A stretch of DNA of 64,000 nt, from the IMG/VR virus record IMGVR_UViG_3300028364_000023, positions 37,424-101,423 of that record; one strand, written 5' to 3'. Below are positions 13,750 through 21,416 of this stretch, one piece after another. Each line of letters opens with the position of its first letter. Position 1 is the first letter of the stretch. Source of the DNA: a virus. Under the pieces are notes generated by a model. It did no database searches, was not told the DNA's origin, and worked only from the letters and a program-made list of their open reading frames with translations. A program made the position numbers and the translations under genes.

Positions 13750-14475
13750 ATGAATTACATAAAAACTTATAACGCTATAATAGCACAGTTTGGGCAACGT
13801 GTCAAGCCAAAAGACGTTTATTCTGAAAGGCACCATATTGTTCCTAAGTCGATCGGCGGAACCAACTGTTCTACTAATTTAGTATACTTGTCTGCTCGTG
13901 TACATTTTATATGTCACAGGATGCTTTGTAAGATATATCCAGAATCTGATAAACTAAAATTTGCTTTCTGGGCAATGAACAATCAACTTAACGGTGATGT
14001 TCAACGATACTACAAAATTACTTCTCGAACATTTCAGACTGCTAAAGAGCAATTTGCTATTGCTAATTCTAACTTACATTCTGGAAAAACACTATCGCCT
14101 GAGCACATTAATATTATTAGACAACTTATTAAAACTAACAACCCTCATAAAGGTGGTAAAGAATCTCACTTATATAACATACCAAGAACACCTGACGTTG
14201 TCGACAAGATAAGAAATACAAAACTTGCGCATCCTGAAAGGAATGCTAACTTTAAGGGGCACTATGTAACCCCTAAAGGAACTTTCGGGTCTGCTCCGCA
14301 AGCAGCCCGAAGCACTCCTTATACCGCCGGAACAGTGCGCAACTTTTGCTCAAATCCTGACAGGATTGTTACTAAGCAAATGTTAACTAACCCTTGGCTA
14401 TCTGAAGAACACGTCGGTGCGCGTCTTCGAGACTTAGGTTGGGATTTTCTTCCAGCTGCTCGCCGATTAACTTAG
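13750..14475 (+). CDS. HNH homing endonuclease splitting the nicotinamide phosphoribosyltransferase gene
   Basis: 241 residues with the HNH core ERHHIVPKSIGGTNCSTNLV ... ARVHFICHRMLCK, a linker, and a C-terminal DNA-binding region (KGTFGSAPQAARSTPYTAGT) typical of phage Seg/NUMOD-type endonucleases. It lies on the opposite strand to the gene it interrupts, with a late promoter and AACGGAG upstream. Its last 89 nt overlap the 3' extension of the N-terminal piece. The insertion sits three codons past the catalytic Glu-His of the enzyme, a highly conserved site of the kind homing endonucleases choose. Confidence 0.85.
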   Translation: MNYIKTYNAIIAQFGQRVKPKDVYSERHHIVPKSIGGTNCSTNLVYLSARVHFICHRMLCKIYPESDKLKFAFWAMNNQLNGDVQRYYKITSRTFQTAKEQFAIANSNLHSGKTLSPEHINIIRQLIKTNNPHKGGKESHLYNIPRTPDVVDKIRNTKLAHPERNANFKGHYVTPKGTFGSAPQAARSTPYTAGTVRNFCSNPDRIVTKQMLTNPWLSEEHVGARLRDLGWDFLPAARRLT

Positions 14476-15238
14476 ATAAGTTTCCTACGTTACAGCTCAT
14501 GACCGAATGTTCGGTTGCAGGAATGCTACACCCAATCATTTCTTTAGCTGGATCTGCGTTGTAGTACTCTTCTAAATAGTCAATTGATGGAACACCGTCT
14601 GTGCCCACAAAGGACAGCAAGTGCCCGGCCCCTGAGCTTGCGGAATCGTGTAGTCCACTCATTCCCCGGAAGCTAAAGTCGTGACACTGAATAGGAACGC
14701 CATCGAGTGATGCGCCAGTTAGATTAGCATACTTTGTAAGTATTTCGCGATACTCTTTTGCGAGCGTAGCAACTACGCTTGGCTTCCACAGCTCTGAGCT
14801 CATCACGCTTTCAATGTAGTTAACCAGCCAGTAAAACTCTGGTACTGTATTCTTGACTGTAAGAACAGCTACTTTTTCCGGCACACTTACGCCTTCTGGC
14901 AGACCTTTAATCTCTAAAGGCAAATAGCCCAAGTCGTGTAATGCTTCGACGTGATCCATTGGCACAGCGCCGTCACCTAAGCTAGAGTCAAGTCTTCTTT
15001 GATACTTGGCTACAACTTCTGCCTTTGGCTTGTTGAAGAAAGTTTCGTTCCACATATCAATGAGGAACCATTTGCAGAATCCCTGTAGTCCGAACACTAC
15101 AGTCTCAGTAGCGTTGCCTTTGTACAGGCGCATACTGCGTGGTGTAAAGTTGCTGTAGACTAGCTCAGTACCTTCTGGGTACTGGCGTCTGTGATCTGCT
15201 TTGTAAAAGTCGATTGCTGAAAGGGCGTCTAATCTCAT
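14387..15238 (-). CDS. Nicotinamide phosphoribosyltransferase, N-terminal piece
   Basis: 283 residues. Family signatures: DFYKADHRRQYPEGTELVYS, FTPRSMRL, GLQGFCKWFLI, HDFSFRGMSGLHDSASSGAG, FVGTDGVPSIDYLEEYY, then SIPATEHSVM, whose EH corresponds to the catalytic Glu-His (His247 in human NAMPT). Homology stops right after SVM(S). About 35 unrelated residues from the HNH-flanking DNA follow before a stop. A functional enzyme would require association of the two pieces or RNA-level joining. Its role is nicotinamide salvage to NMN, or the NARP1-type transferase reaction. Confidence 0.85.
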   Translation of the reverse strand: MRLDALSAIDFYKADHRRQYPEGTELVYSNFTPRSMRLYKGNATETVVFGLQGFCKWFLIDMWNETFFNKPKAEVVAKYQRRLDSSLGDGAVPMDHVEALHDLGYLPLEIKGLPEGVSVPEKVAVLTVKNTVPEFYWLVNYIESVMSSELWKPSVVATLAKEYREILTKYANLTGASLDGVPIQCHDFSFRGMSGLHDSASSGAGHLLSFVGTDGVPSIDYLEEYYNADPAKEMIGCSIPATEHSVMSCNVGNLSKLIGEQLEENPNLSLEDAHRRVLQIAKG

Positions 15239-15251
15239 ATGTTTCTCCTAG

Positions 15252-15602
15252 TTATTTTTCGTCTGTAATTGATTTAAAGTGATGTGACATTGACTGCCAG
15301 CTAGTGAGTTCTTCGTATTTTAGACTCTGCTTCTGATTGCATTTAGGACAATTCCACATAATTCCGTCTCGATCCCAATAGTCTCCTCCAGTGCATCCGT
15401 GTGGTTCTACGTAGTAATTTTTTTGTATAGCATCAGTATCGCGCAGTGTTGAGAACTTTTTACATTCAGGACACTTGTACTTTAGCTTGCCCTGATTTAC
15501 TTTGATCTTTAAACGAAGCTTATCAATCTCAGTTTCAGCAGAGTCCATCTCGTCGATTAGTGTTCGATTTGATTTATAGTCTCTTAAACTCTCAGGTATC
15601 AT
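15252..15602 (-). CDS. Zinc-ribbon protein with coiled-coil N-terminus
   Basis: 116 residues: an N-terminal helical stretch (DEMDSAETEIDKLRLKIKVN) and then two zinc knuckles, CPECKK and CPKCNQ, flanking a CTGGDYWD segment. Looks like a nucleic-acid- or protein-binding zinc ribbon. Overlaps the macro-domain gene by 11 nt, so it belongs to the nicotinamide/ADP-ribose operon. Confidence 0.6.
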   Translation of the reverse strand: MIPESLRDYKSNRTLIDEMDSAETEIDKLRLKIKVNQGKLKYKCPECKKFSTLRDTDAIQKNYYVEPHGCTGGDYWDRDGIMWNCPKCNQKQSLKYEELTSWQSMSHHFKSITDEK

Positions 15603-16122
15603 CGCTGTCTCCGTTAAAACATACTACTGTAAGATCACTAAAGTTCATACTAGCAATAATGCTTTCTATTGTGGTCCAGTCTCCGTTTGCTGCTCCGCTT
15701 CCTATCATTGGAATGCCAATTCGCACAGGAGCCATTGGATTCATATCGTACAACAGTTTAATCTGCTTAAACACTTGTGATACAGCTTCGTAGTTAACAT
15801 ATATTGAGTGGTCGTAGCCGTAGTGATCCTGTGTGTATGCATTGAGTAGCGTAAACGAGTATCGGTATTGATATAAGCCACGACTTCCCTTTTCGGGTGG
15901 AAACATAGAGGTACCGTCAATGTTTGCTTGCGTGAAGCACCCTAGTTTGTCGCTGTCGCCTTTCTGTGTTAGCTGATCTGCCATATATGCTTTCGGGTAG
16001 CGATCACGAATTTGTTTAGCAATACCACTTTCCATTCTATTCTGGCAGCTACAACCGTGTACAATAATATCGAATTTGCCTTGCTCTGCTATGTCTAACA
16101 AATTGCCGTCTACGTATTTCAT
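15592..16122 (-). CDS. Macro-domain (ADP-ribose-binding) protein
   Basis: 176 residues starting MKYVDGNLLDIAEQGKFDII, with VHGCSCQNRMESGIAKQI, KLGCFTQANI and RIGIPMIGSGAANGDWTTIE. These match the macro-domain core (GDLL, VHGxNxxxxMGxGIA, IPxIGxGxxGxxW) of the Poa1p/ADP-ribose-1''-phosphate phosphatase type. It binds or dephosphorylates ADP-ribose derivatives. Start chosen 2 nt after the stop of the PRPP-synthetase-like gene. Its place between that gene and the nicotinamide enzyme argues for a role in NAD/ADP-ribose turnover. Confidence 0.8.
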   Translation of the reverse strand: MKYVDGNLLDIAEQGKFDIIVHGCSCQNRMESGIAKQIRDRYPKAYMADQLTQKGDSDKLGCFTQANIDGTSMFPPEKGSRGLYQYRYSFTLLNAYTQDHYGYDHSIYVNYEAVSQVFKQIKLLYDMNPMAPVRIGIPMIGSGAANGDWTTIESIIASMNFSDLTVVCFNGDSDDT

Positions 16123-16123
16123 A

Positions 16124-17008
16124 TTACGCCCTTGTAATGTCGAACACACTAACAGGAATGCTGGTGTGTTCTGGAATGTTATCTTTAAAAATATTGGTTG
16201 TAATCACTTGATCAATAACTTTAGCAATTTCAGTAAATCCTTTGCTGAAGATACCGTGCGGCACAGCTAGGATTACTTTACTAGCACCCTTTTCGCGTAG
16301 TGCTTCTGCCAGCTTAATAAACGTAAATCCACCGTCGCAGATGTCATCGTAAATGAGGCAAACTTTGCCTACAAGCTCTGGACCTGCGTGTACTGCTGTG
16401 CTAGTGATCTGTCCTGTGACCACATCACGCACCTTATCTGCCATTACAACGTCCACTTGCGGCAGGCGATGGTGTTTTGTAGTATTAAGCATTTGGGCAA
16501 ACCCAAGCGTTCGTTTCATTGCGCCTGCATCTGGCGATACAATAATGAGATCATTTTTCAAATCTCTTGGAATAGAGTCTGGAATAAAAAGATTCCAGTT
16601 TGAAGTATACAGGTTTTCGTCACAGTTGTTAAGCAATGCTGGAGCAACTTCACTGTGAGGCATTAGTACGTGTACGCGATCGAATTGCATAGCGTTGATT
16701 ATATCACAGAACACACGAATGCCGAGCGCTTCTCCTTCGACGCATACACGGTCTTGACGAGCGTAGGGAATGTAAGGCATTTTTAGTGTGATCTTTACAT
16801 TGTCTGCGTGTCTACGGATTGCGTCAGTGACCATAGCCAATTTGATAATCTCAGCTGAGCTGGTAAGGATAGCAGTAATATGCACATCCCACGCTGCGTG
16901 TCGCCTAGGACCACTAAATCGAATGTGCTCTTCACCGCCACTAAACGTAAACGATTCGTATGGAACGTTGTGTTTGCCGTTAGTATATGATGTCACTGTG
17001 ATTGTCAT
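16124..17008 (-). CDS. PRPP-synthetase-like enzyme (Prs/Adps family)
   Basis: 294 residues beginning MTITVTSYTNGKHNVPYESF. Family landmarks: MPYIPYARQDRVC (ATP-binding loop), MPHSEVAPAL, IVSPDAGAMKR, and CLIYDDICDGGFTF, which corresponds to the PRPP loop (usually VDDxxDTGGT). It makes PRPP from ribose-5-phosphate and ATP. In NARP1 operons the homologue (Adps) makes ADP-ribose pyrophosphate from ADP-ribose. Pairing with the nicotinamide enzyme and a macro domain fits either; I cannot separate them by eye. Confidence 0.85.
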   Translation of the reverse strand: MTITVTSYTNGKHNVPYESFTFSGGEEHIRFSGPRRHAAWDVHITAILTSSAEIIKLAMVTDAIRRHADNVKITLKMPYIPYARQDRVCVEGEALGIRVFCDIINAMQFDRVHVLMPHSEVAPALLNNCDENLYTSNWNLFIPDSIPRDLKNDLIIVSPDAGAMKRTLGFAQMLNTTKHHRLPQVDVVMADKVRDVVTGQITSTAVHAGPELVGKVCLIYDDICDGGFTFIKLAEALREKGASKVILAVPHGIFSKGFTEIAKVIDQVITTNIFKDNIPEHTSIPVSVFDITRA

Positions 17009-17009
17009 A

Positions 17010-17168
17010 CTATTTGCCTTCTTTGTTGTACATTTCGTAGGTACAGCAAGCTGCAAAGAATGCAAAGCCAACGACCCATCCGGTACCTTGGGTGAAGTAT
17101 GCTACTGCTGCCACTGCTCCCCAGATAGCAATGTTGCTAATGCCTTTGCCTAGTCCTTCAGTATCCAT
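17010..17168 (-). CDS. Small membrane protein
   Basis: 52 residues (MDTEGLGKGISNIAIWGAVA ...) with two hydrophobic segments, IAIWGAVAAVAYF and WVVGFAFFAACCTYEM. First gene of the nicotinamide operon. It starts behind AAAAAGGTAAG and ends one base before the PRPP-synthetase-like start codon. Confidence 0.65.
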   Translation of the reverse strand: MDTEGLGKGISNIAIWGAVAAVAYFTQGTGWVVGFAFFAACCTYEMYNKEGK

Positions 17169-17200
17169 TGTAACTTACCTTTTTAATTTAGTGTGTATAC

Positions 17201-17229
17201 AGTATAAGCTCAGTTGACGTCCTTGTCAA
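17201..17229 (-). promoter_or_regulatory. sigma70-type promoter of the nicotinamide/ADP-ribose operon
   Basis: TTGACA-N17-TATACT reading leftward, about 33 nt upstream of the start at 17168. Confidence 0.85.
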
Positions 17230-17239
17230 CTTGTTTTGT

Positions 17240-17770
17240 CTATTTTCTAAACTTGTTGAGCGTAGGAAGCTCGTCGACGCTGTTAAAGATATAATCCAAG
17301 TGCGCCATTTCAAGTTCTTTATGATACGCTGTGCCCACAGTGAAAGGTTTGCCTCCTACTGTGACTTCTACTTTATCAATGGGGCACTGTCTTGCCCAAA
17401 ATTCTACGTTACTGCCATCTGCTATTACATCGTTTAATCGTACTCGAATGTCCCAGTCAGTGTCTCCGTATGTTCCTACACGATAGTCGCCGGATCGGTA
17501 ACGACCCAGCCGTCCGCGTGTTCCGGTTAACGGTTGTGTTGCTTCTGGGTTCTTTGCACGAATGCCTAACGGGTTTCCTGTTTCGCCTACCTTCCAAACT
17601 TCTTCATCAACTACAATAAAATAGATCCATGATCTGTGATCTGCAAACATTAGGTCTGGATTAATATCAGTATAAAACCATTTATTGTCTACAGAATTGT
17701 CAGAAGTTACTGAGCAGACTTTTTGAAAGCCGTCACCAATATATGAATTGATATTTAGTGAAGCATGCAT
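17240..17770 (-). CDS. GIY-YIG-like nuclease-fold protein
   Basis: 176 residues. The core WIYFIVVDEEVWKVGETGNP, followed by GRLGRYRSGD, resembles the GIY-YIG motif (two strands, K-x-G-E/R-T) of small phage GIY-YIG proteins. NVEFWARQCPIDKVEV and AYHKELEMAHLDYIF complete the domain. No DNA-binding extension typical of mobile endonucleases is seen, so it may act on host or competitor DNA. Confidence 0.55.
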   Translation of the reverse strand: MHASLNINSYIGDGFQKVCSVTSDNSVDNKWFYTDINPDLMFADHRSWIYFIVVDEEVWKVGETGNPLGIRAKNPEATQPLTGTRGRLGRYRSGDYRVGTYGDTDWDIRVRLNDVIADGSNVEFWARQCPIDKVEVTVGGKPFTVGTAYHKELEMAHLDYIFNSVDELPTLNKFRK

Positions 17771-17803
17771 ATTGATCTCTTGTTGTGTTGTTAGTGTGTA
17801 TAG

Positions 17804-17832
17804 AGTGTATGACAGATTGTCAACCCTGTCAA
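17804..17832 (-). promoter_or_regulatory. sigma70-type promoter
   Basis: TTGACA-N17-TACACT reading leftward, 34 nt upstream of the start at 17770. A second TTGACA lies inside the spacer. Confidence 0.7.
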
Positions 17833-17838
17833 CTTGTA

Positions 17839-18129
17839 TTAATTATTCCAGGTGTTTTCGAAGGTGTTGTTATAGGTGTCACTGGGCGCTGGGTTACTAG
17901 TAGCTGAGTTACTATTGCAACTAATTCCGCGCCCGTCTTCACCGATAATTTGTGTAGGAGTGTTAGCTGTTGTAAACTTAACACCGTTGATACATTGTGT
18001 GTACTTTTGTTCTGATGTCGTGGGGTTGTTATGCTCTTGATAAGCCGGAATAGCAATTGCTGCTAAGATAAGAATAATAGCAACAACAATCATTAACTCG
18101 ATTAGTGTAAAACCCTGGTGCTTGTTCAT
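17839..18129 (-). CDS. Type IV pilin-like protein
   Basis: 96 residues beginning [18 protein letters not shown]. This is a textbook class III signal: short basic leader, G|F cleavage site, Glu5, then a hydrophobic helix to [11 protein letters not shown]. The C-terminal globular part has two Cys far apart (CINGVKF ... ISCNSNS), as in pilins with a disulfide loop. It would need the host prepilin peptidase. A pilin in a lytic phage genome is unusual; it may modify or poison host pili, or block superinfection. Starts 4 nt inside the upstream membrane-protein gene. Confidence 0.8.
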   Translation of the reverse strand: MNKHQGFTLIELMIVVAIILILAAIAIPAYQEHNNPTTSEQKYTQCINGVKFTTANTPTQIIGEDGRGISCNSNSATSNPAPSDTYNNTFENTWNN

Positions 18130-18494
18130 TTTACGCCCTTGGTGTAGCTGGAGTTATCTTTCCATTCTTCATCCGTTACTGTGTAATCTTTGCGTGTTCG
18201 ATCTTCAATAACTAGGTCAGTGCGTTCTTGTTCTTGCTGCTTGATTAGTTCGATTTGATAGCTTTCCTGGTCTGCATCAAACGTCTGGTGCTTGTACGAA
18301 ATACTAGTACTGGACGCAGTCATTACAAGTGCTATTAGCAAAAAAACACCAAGGTACCAGCTATTGTTTTTGTAGACTGGCTTACCCTTAAACTCTTTAA
18401 ACTGCTTCATTACTGCGCTGATTGCAACCCAAGCAAATAAACCAAACAACATTTTAGGCACAAATGTTTGCGCGAAGGCAATTACGTATTCCAT
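18126..18494 (-). CDS. Membrane protein with two TM segments
   Basis: 122 residues. TM segments around residues 8-26 ([19 protein letters not shown]) and 45-62 ([18 protein letters not shown]), then a charged, Gln/Glu-rich cytoplasmic or periplasmic tail. No family recognised. Overlaps the pilin gene by 4 nt, so the two are probably made together. Confidence 0.6.
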   Translation of the reverse strand: MEYVIAFAQTFVPKMLFGLFAWVAISAVMKQFKEFKGKPVYKNNSWYLGVFLLIALVMTASSTSISYKHQTFDADQESYQIELIKQQEQERTDLVIEDRTRKDYTVTDEEWKDNSSYTKGVK

Positions 18495-18552
18495 TTTATA
18501 ATCCTTATTAACAAAGAGTATGCTAGGGGAGCAAGTCCCCTAGCAGTTAAGT

Positions 18553-19443
18553 TTACTTGCCTAGTTGCATTTGTCCTGCTACTGTGCTAAGCATCTCTGC
18601 TGGCATAAACACCTTGTTACTGGAGCTAGCCATTGATTCCATTACTTGGAAGCTTTTGTACACCTTGTACTCTGGTGTCATTGACTCGCCCATGATCTTG
18701 TTGACTTGTGCTTCGGCCTCAGCTTTTTCAACGTCGATTTTTCGCTGCATGGTCTGTTCCTGTAGCTTACGATCAAGTTGTACCTTGCTGATTTCAAGCT
18801 GTGCAGCTTCTTGGTTAATCATCTCACGACGCTCTGCCGCATTTTCTTGCGCTTTCACAATAATTGTTGGGTATGCAAGGTCTGCAATGCCAATATATCG
18901 CACCATAAACGGAGTTCGTTCTGCGATGCTCTTAGATAGGCGTTCTGATAGCTGTGCGTTAATGGCCTCACGTGAGCTTGCAATTTCTGCAATAGTGTAC
19001 TGTGATAGGAACTCCCGTGCCTCGGCTCGGATGATATCTCGAGCGTAGGTCATATATACTTTTTCTAGCGGAATCATATACATACGCTCGCTATCGCCCA
19101 TTGGTGCCGGCTGTACTTTATTAAACACCTGCTCAAAGTCTTTAGACGCAAGTGACATAGTTGCCCGGATCTCGAACGTCATTAACAGCTTGTCTTGCGG
19201 CATAAACAGGTCCATGCTTTCTTTAAAGCTGCGGTCACTGGCATCAAGTACAACTAGCTTGTCACAATATGCATAACACATATCAAGTCGGAACTTGGAA
19301 GTTGGAATAATATTTGCTTTATATCCCGATTGAGACATAACCTTTGCAACTTGAGCAGGCCCTACCTCTACAACTTGGCCGCAGCCAACCATTGCAAGTG
19401 TAACTGCCATTACGGCAAATAGTTTCAGCATTGTCTTTTTCAT
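18553..19443 (-). CDS. SPFH/prohibitin-like lipoprotein
   Basis: 296 residues with a lipoprotein signal (LFAVMAVTLAMVGCGQ; lipobox VGCG). A SPFH/Band-7-like body follows (FEIRATMSLASKDFEQVFNK, YARDIIRAEAREFLSQYTIA, ERTPFMVRYIGIADLAYPT), then a long charged coiled coil (QENAAERREMINQEAAQLEI ... RKIDVEKAEAEAQVNKIM). This is the architecture of prohibitin/HflK-type membrane scaffolds, which often regulate FtsH or organise membranes. Related phage proteins occur in T4-like genomes. A role in envelope homeostasis is inference. Confidence 0.75.
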   Translation of the reverse strand: MKKTMLKLFAVMAVTLAMVGCGQVVEVGPAQVAKVMSQSGYKANIIPTSKFRLDMCYAYCDKLVVLDASDRSFKESMDLFMPQDKLLMTFEIRATMSLASKDFEQVFNKVQPAPMGDSERMYMIPLEKVYMTYARDIIRAEAREFLSQYTIAEIASSREAINAQLSERLSKSIAERTPFMVRYIGIADLAYPTIIVKAQENAAERREMINQEAAQLEISKVQLDRKLQEQTMQRKIDVEKAEAEAQVNKIMGESMTPEYKVYKSFQVMESMASSSNKVFMPAEMLSTVAGQMQLGK

Positions 19444-19545
19444 TGTATTACCTTTGGGTTCATTTTAGTTTAAGTTTAAGTTTTTAAAAGTAGCTTCTTG
19501 CTACAACAAGTACTACTTTACAGCCTTTTAGCTTAGCGTCAACCA

Positions 19546-20562
19546 CTATTTTGCAGTTAACGATTCTTTATGCTCAGTGTAGTCATAGAATCCGTCGTAA
19601 ACGTTTACAATAAACTGTTCCCAGTACTTGCGATTGACAGTTTCAGGTAGTACCACAATGGCTGCCAGCCGTTCAACTTTTGCAATTACGTCCTCTAACG
19701 CAGGTTGCACAGTAGCAGTAAAGTCTAATTTACCTTGCTTGACAGCAAGAACGAACTCACGATACTTTAACGGGTATTTTAGATCGCCAGTTTCGTAGAT
19801 TTCTAGTAACTGGTACCCTGCCCGCAAACTATGAGAAATGGCCTTCCAGTCAATATTTTCGTTGTTTTTGGCCAATTGCGCACGATGACCGTATGCGTCA
19901 TATTTTTTCTGTAGTGAGTCCACAACATATGATATTTTAGTAGTAAAGTCATACTTGGCGTCACACACTTCTACAATTTTCTTGTTAACGAATCTACTGC
20001 CTTTATAGAACCCGTCCTTAATAGTGACCTTTCCTGGGTGAGCTGCTTCGACAGCAAGCAACTGTGTTTCTGTGCTGGTAGACTCGTCCATTCTGGCTTC
20101 GGGGTTAACAAGTAATGCGCTGTGTAGCACTGTTAACACATCTTCCATGGACTTGAGCCTTGAACCTTTTACACCGTACTTTGACGCTTGCTTGCGACAG
20201 TAGCCTAAAAACGCCTTCATGTTCTTGGTGTAGAACAAGTGACGATTTGCTACAATTGCCTCCCATACAGGGCTGCTTGAGATAAGATGGGCATTGTCAC
20301 AGTGAATCATGTCTATCGCCACCGTGTCTCCGTCACAAGCCATTTTGATAAATTTTTGTAGACTAAAGAATACAGTGTCTACGTCTTCACTTGAGTTTTT
20401 TTGGTGTGCATCGCCTGTACTGTGTCGGATTTCGTGGCTGGCTGTCATTGTGACCATTTCGTCCAACGTGGGCAAGAACACACCTTTGTAGTCCATATCA
20501 CTGTTCTCGGTGTTTAAACCGTATAGGTGACTGCCGTGTACCATTTCACATAGCTTGTTCAT
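19546..20562 (-). CDS. Nucleotidyltransferase-superfamily protein (YcgL-like)
   Basis: 338 residues starting MNKLCEMVHGSHLYGLNTEN. The motif GSHLYGLNTENSDMDYKGVF is the GSxxYG ... SDxDxxG signature of the YcgL-type (COG3541) predicted nucleotidyltransferases common in phages. EDVDTVFFSLQKFIKM follows, then a helical C-terminal domain. Activity and substrate are unknown; RNA or protein nucleotidylation are possible. Confidence 0.75.
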   Translation of the reverse strand: MNKLCEMVHGSHLYGLNTENSDMDYKGVFLPTLDEMVTMTASHEIRHSTGDAHQKNSSEDVDTVFFSLQKFIKMACDGDTVAIDMIHCDNAHLISSSPVWEAIVANRHLFYTKNMKAFLGYCRKQASKYGVKGSRLKSMEDVLTVLHSALLVNPEARMDESTSTETQLLAVEAAHPGKVTIKDGFYKGSRFVNKKIVEVCDAKYDFTTKISYVVDSLQKKYDAYGHRAQLAKNNENIDWKAISHSLRAGYQLLEIYETGDLKYPLKYREFVLAVKQGKLDFTATVQPALEDVIAKVERLAAIVVLPETVNRKYWEQFIVNVYDGFYDYTEHKESLTAK

Positions 20563-20755
20563 TGTTTCTCCTCTTGGGGACGCATTTGTTAATCTCAGAG
20601 CAAGTGAAAACTTCTTTGCCCACGTAAAATTTTCCTAGCTTGTGGCACTCTCTTGCCACTTCTGAGTGCGCATCGATTGTGCCCTTGTGGTGCCCGCTTG
20701 AAAACCCGAGCATATAGCCTGCTATCAAAGCAAACATCATTAAAAAGAATTCCAT
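20546..20755 (-). CDS. Small membrane-anchored protein
   Basis: 69 residues with a single N-terminal helix (MEFFLMMFALIAGYMLGFSS) and a Cys-containing soluble tail (CHKLGKFYVGKEVFTCSEIN). No family recognised. Overlaps the nucleotidyltransferase start by 17 nt. Confidence 0.5.
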   Translation of the reverse strand: MEFFLMMFALIAGYMLGFSSGHHKGTIDAHSEVARECHKLGKFYVGKEVFTCSEINKCVPKRRNNEQAM

Positions 20756-20762
20756 ATTGTTC

Positions 20763-21104
20763 TCACTGTGGAAAAATTCGTGTTCCCCACTCGTCGCCGT
20801 AAACTGAATTTACTATTGCGCGACAAGCTGCTATTTCTGGCGTGTGTCCTGTACTAATCCCGTAGGGCTGCCAGCATTGCGACTGCCACATGCCGTCTGC
20901 TGTTGGTGATAGTTCTACCCTACGACTAGTAATATAACGCCATAACTTGGTTATGTCAACCGACGGTCGAAAAGGATGCCATTCGTCCGCCGGCCCTTCC
21001 TGTATCACTCCCTGCATAGAAGAGTACCTAACGTCAATATTAAGTGCCGAACAAAATGCAACATCTAACTGAGTGCCTGTTAACTCATCTGTTGGTGTTT
21101 TCAT
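20763..21104 (-). CDS. DUF2591-like phage protein
   Basis: 113 residues beginning MKTPTDELTGTQLDVAFCSA and ending GHTPEIAACRAIVNSVYGDE. The N-terminal TDELTGxxLDxAVA and C-terminal GxTPxIAAxRxxVxxxxGDE patterns are those of DUF2591, a small phage/prophage family of unknown function. Confidence 0.65.
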   Translation of the reverse strand: MKTPTDELTGTQLDVAFCSALNIDVRYSSMQGVIQEGPADEWHPFRPSVDITKLWRYITSRRVELSPTADGMWQSQCWQPYGISTGHTPEIAACRAIVNSVYGDEWGTRIFPQ

Positions 21105-21110
21105 ATTAGT

Positions 21111-21323
21111 TTACTCTTTTAGAAAGTAAGCGCCGCGGTAATATTCGCAGTGCTCTTTTACGAATGGAAGAAACGGTTCGTCGGGCAGTATAACAATGCG
21201 GCCAGTAGAATGGTCTACTCCGTGGCTAACAACCACGCTGCCAGCCCTCTCAACAATATTGTTGTTTTCGTCATACTCGTCTTCGGGGATTCTATAGGAA
21301 ATAACTTCTACGTTAGTGTGCAT
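21111..21323 (-). CDS. Small protein of unknown function
   Basis: 70 residues from MHTNVEVISYRIPEDEYDEN, with VVVSHGVDHSTGRIVILPDE. Start chosen at 21323 because AAAGAG precedes it. I know the SHGVDxxTGRxVILP pattern only as an uncharacterised phage family. Confidence 0.55.
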   Translation of the reverse strand: MHTNVEVISYRIPEDEYDENNNIVERAGSVVVSHGVDHSTGRIVILPDEPFLPFVKEHCEYYRGAYFLKE

Positions 21324-21351
21324 AAACTGCTCTTTAGTTTTGTAATTACAC

Positions 21352-21380
21352 ATTATGTAGTCAACGGACCTAGATGTCAA
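21352..21380 (-). promoter_or_regulatory. sigma70-type promoter
   Basis: TTGACA-N17-CATAAT reading leftward, 29 nt upstream of the start at 21323. Confidence 0.65.
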
Positions 21381-21416
21381 GAGGAATGTCTTTTTATGTT
21401 GCGAATATTCAACTGG

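Noticed and set aside
13705-14500. Group I intron interrupting the nicotinamide phosphoribosyltransferase gene
   Set aside because: The only repeat at the borders is ATG; no junction satisfies both U before the 5' site and G at the intron end, the ORF is antisense, and the C-piece has its own start and ribosome-binding site. A split gene is the simpler reading.
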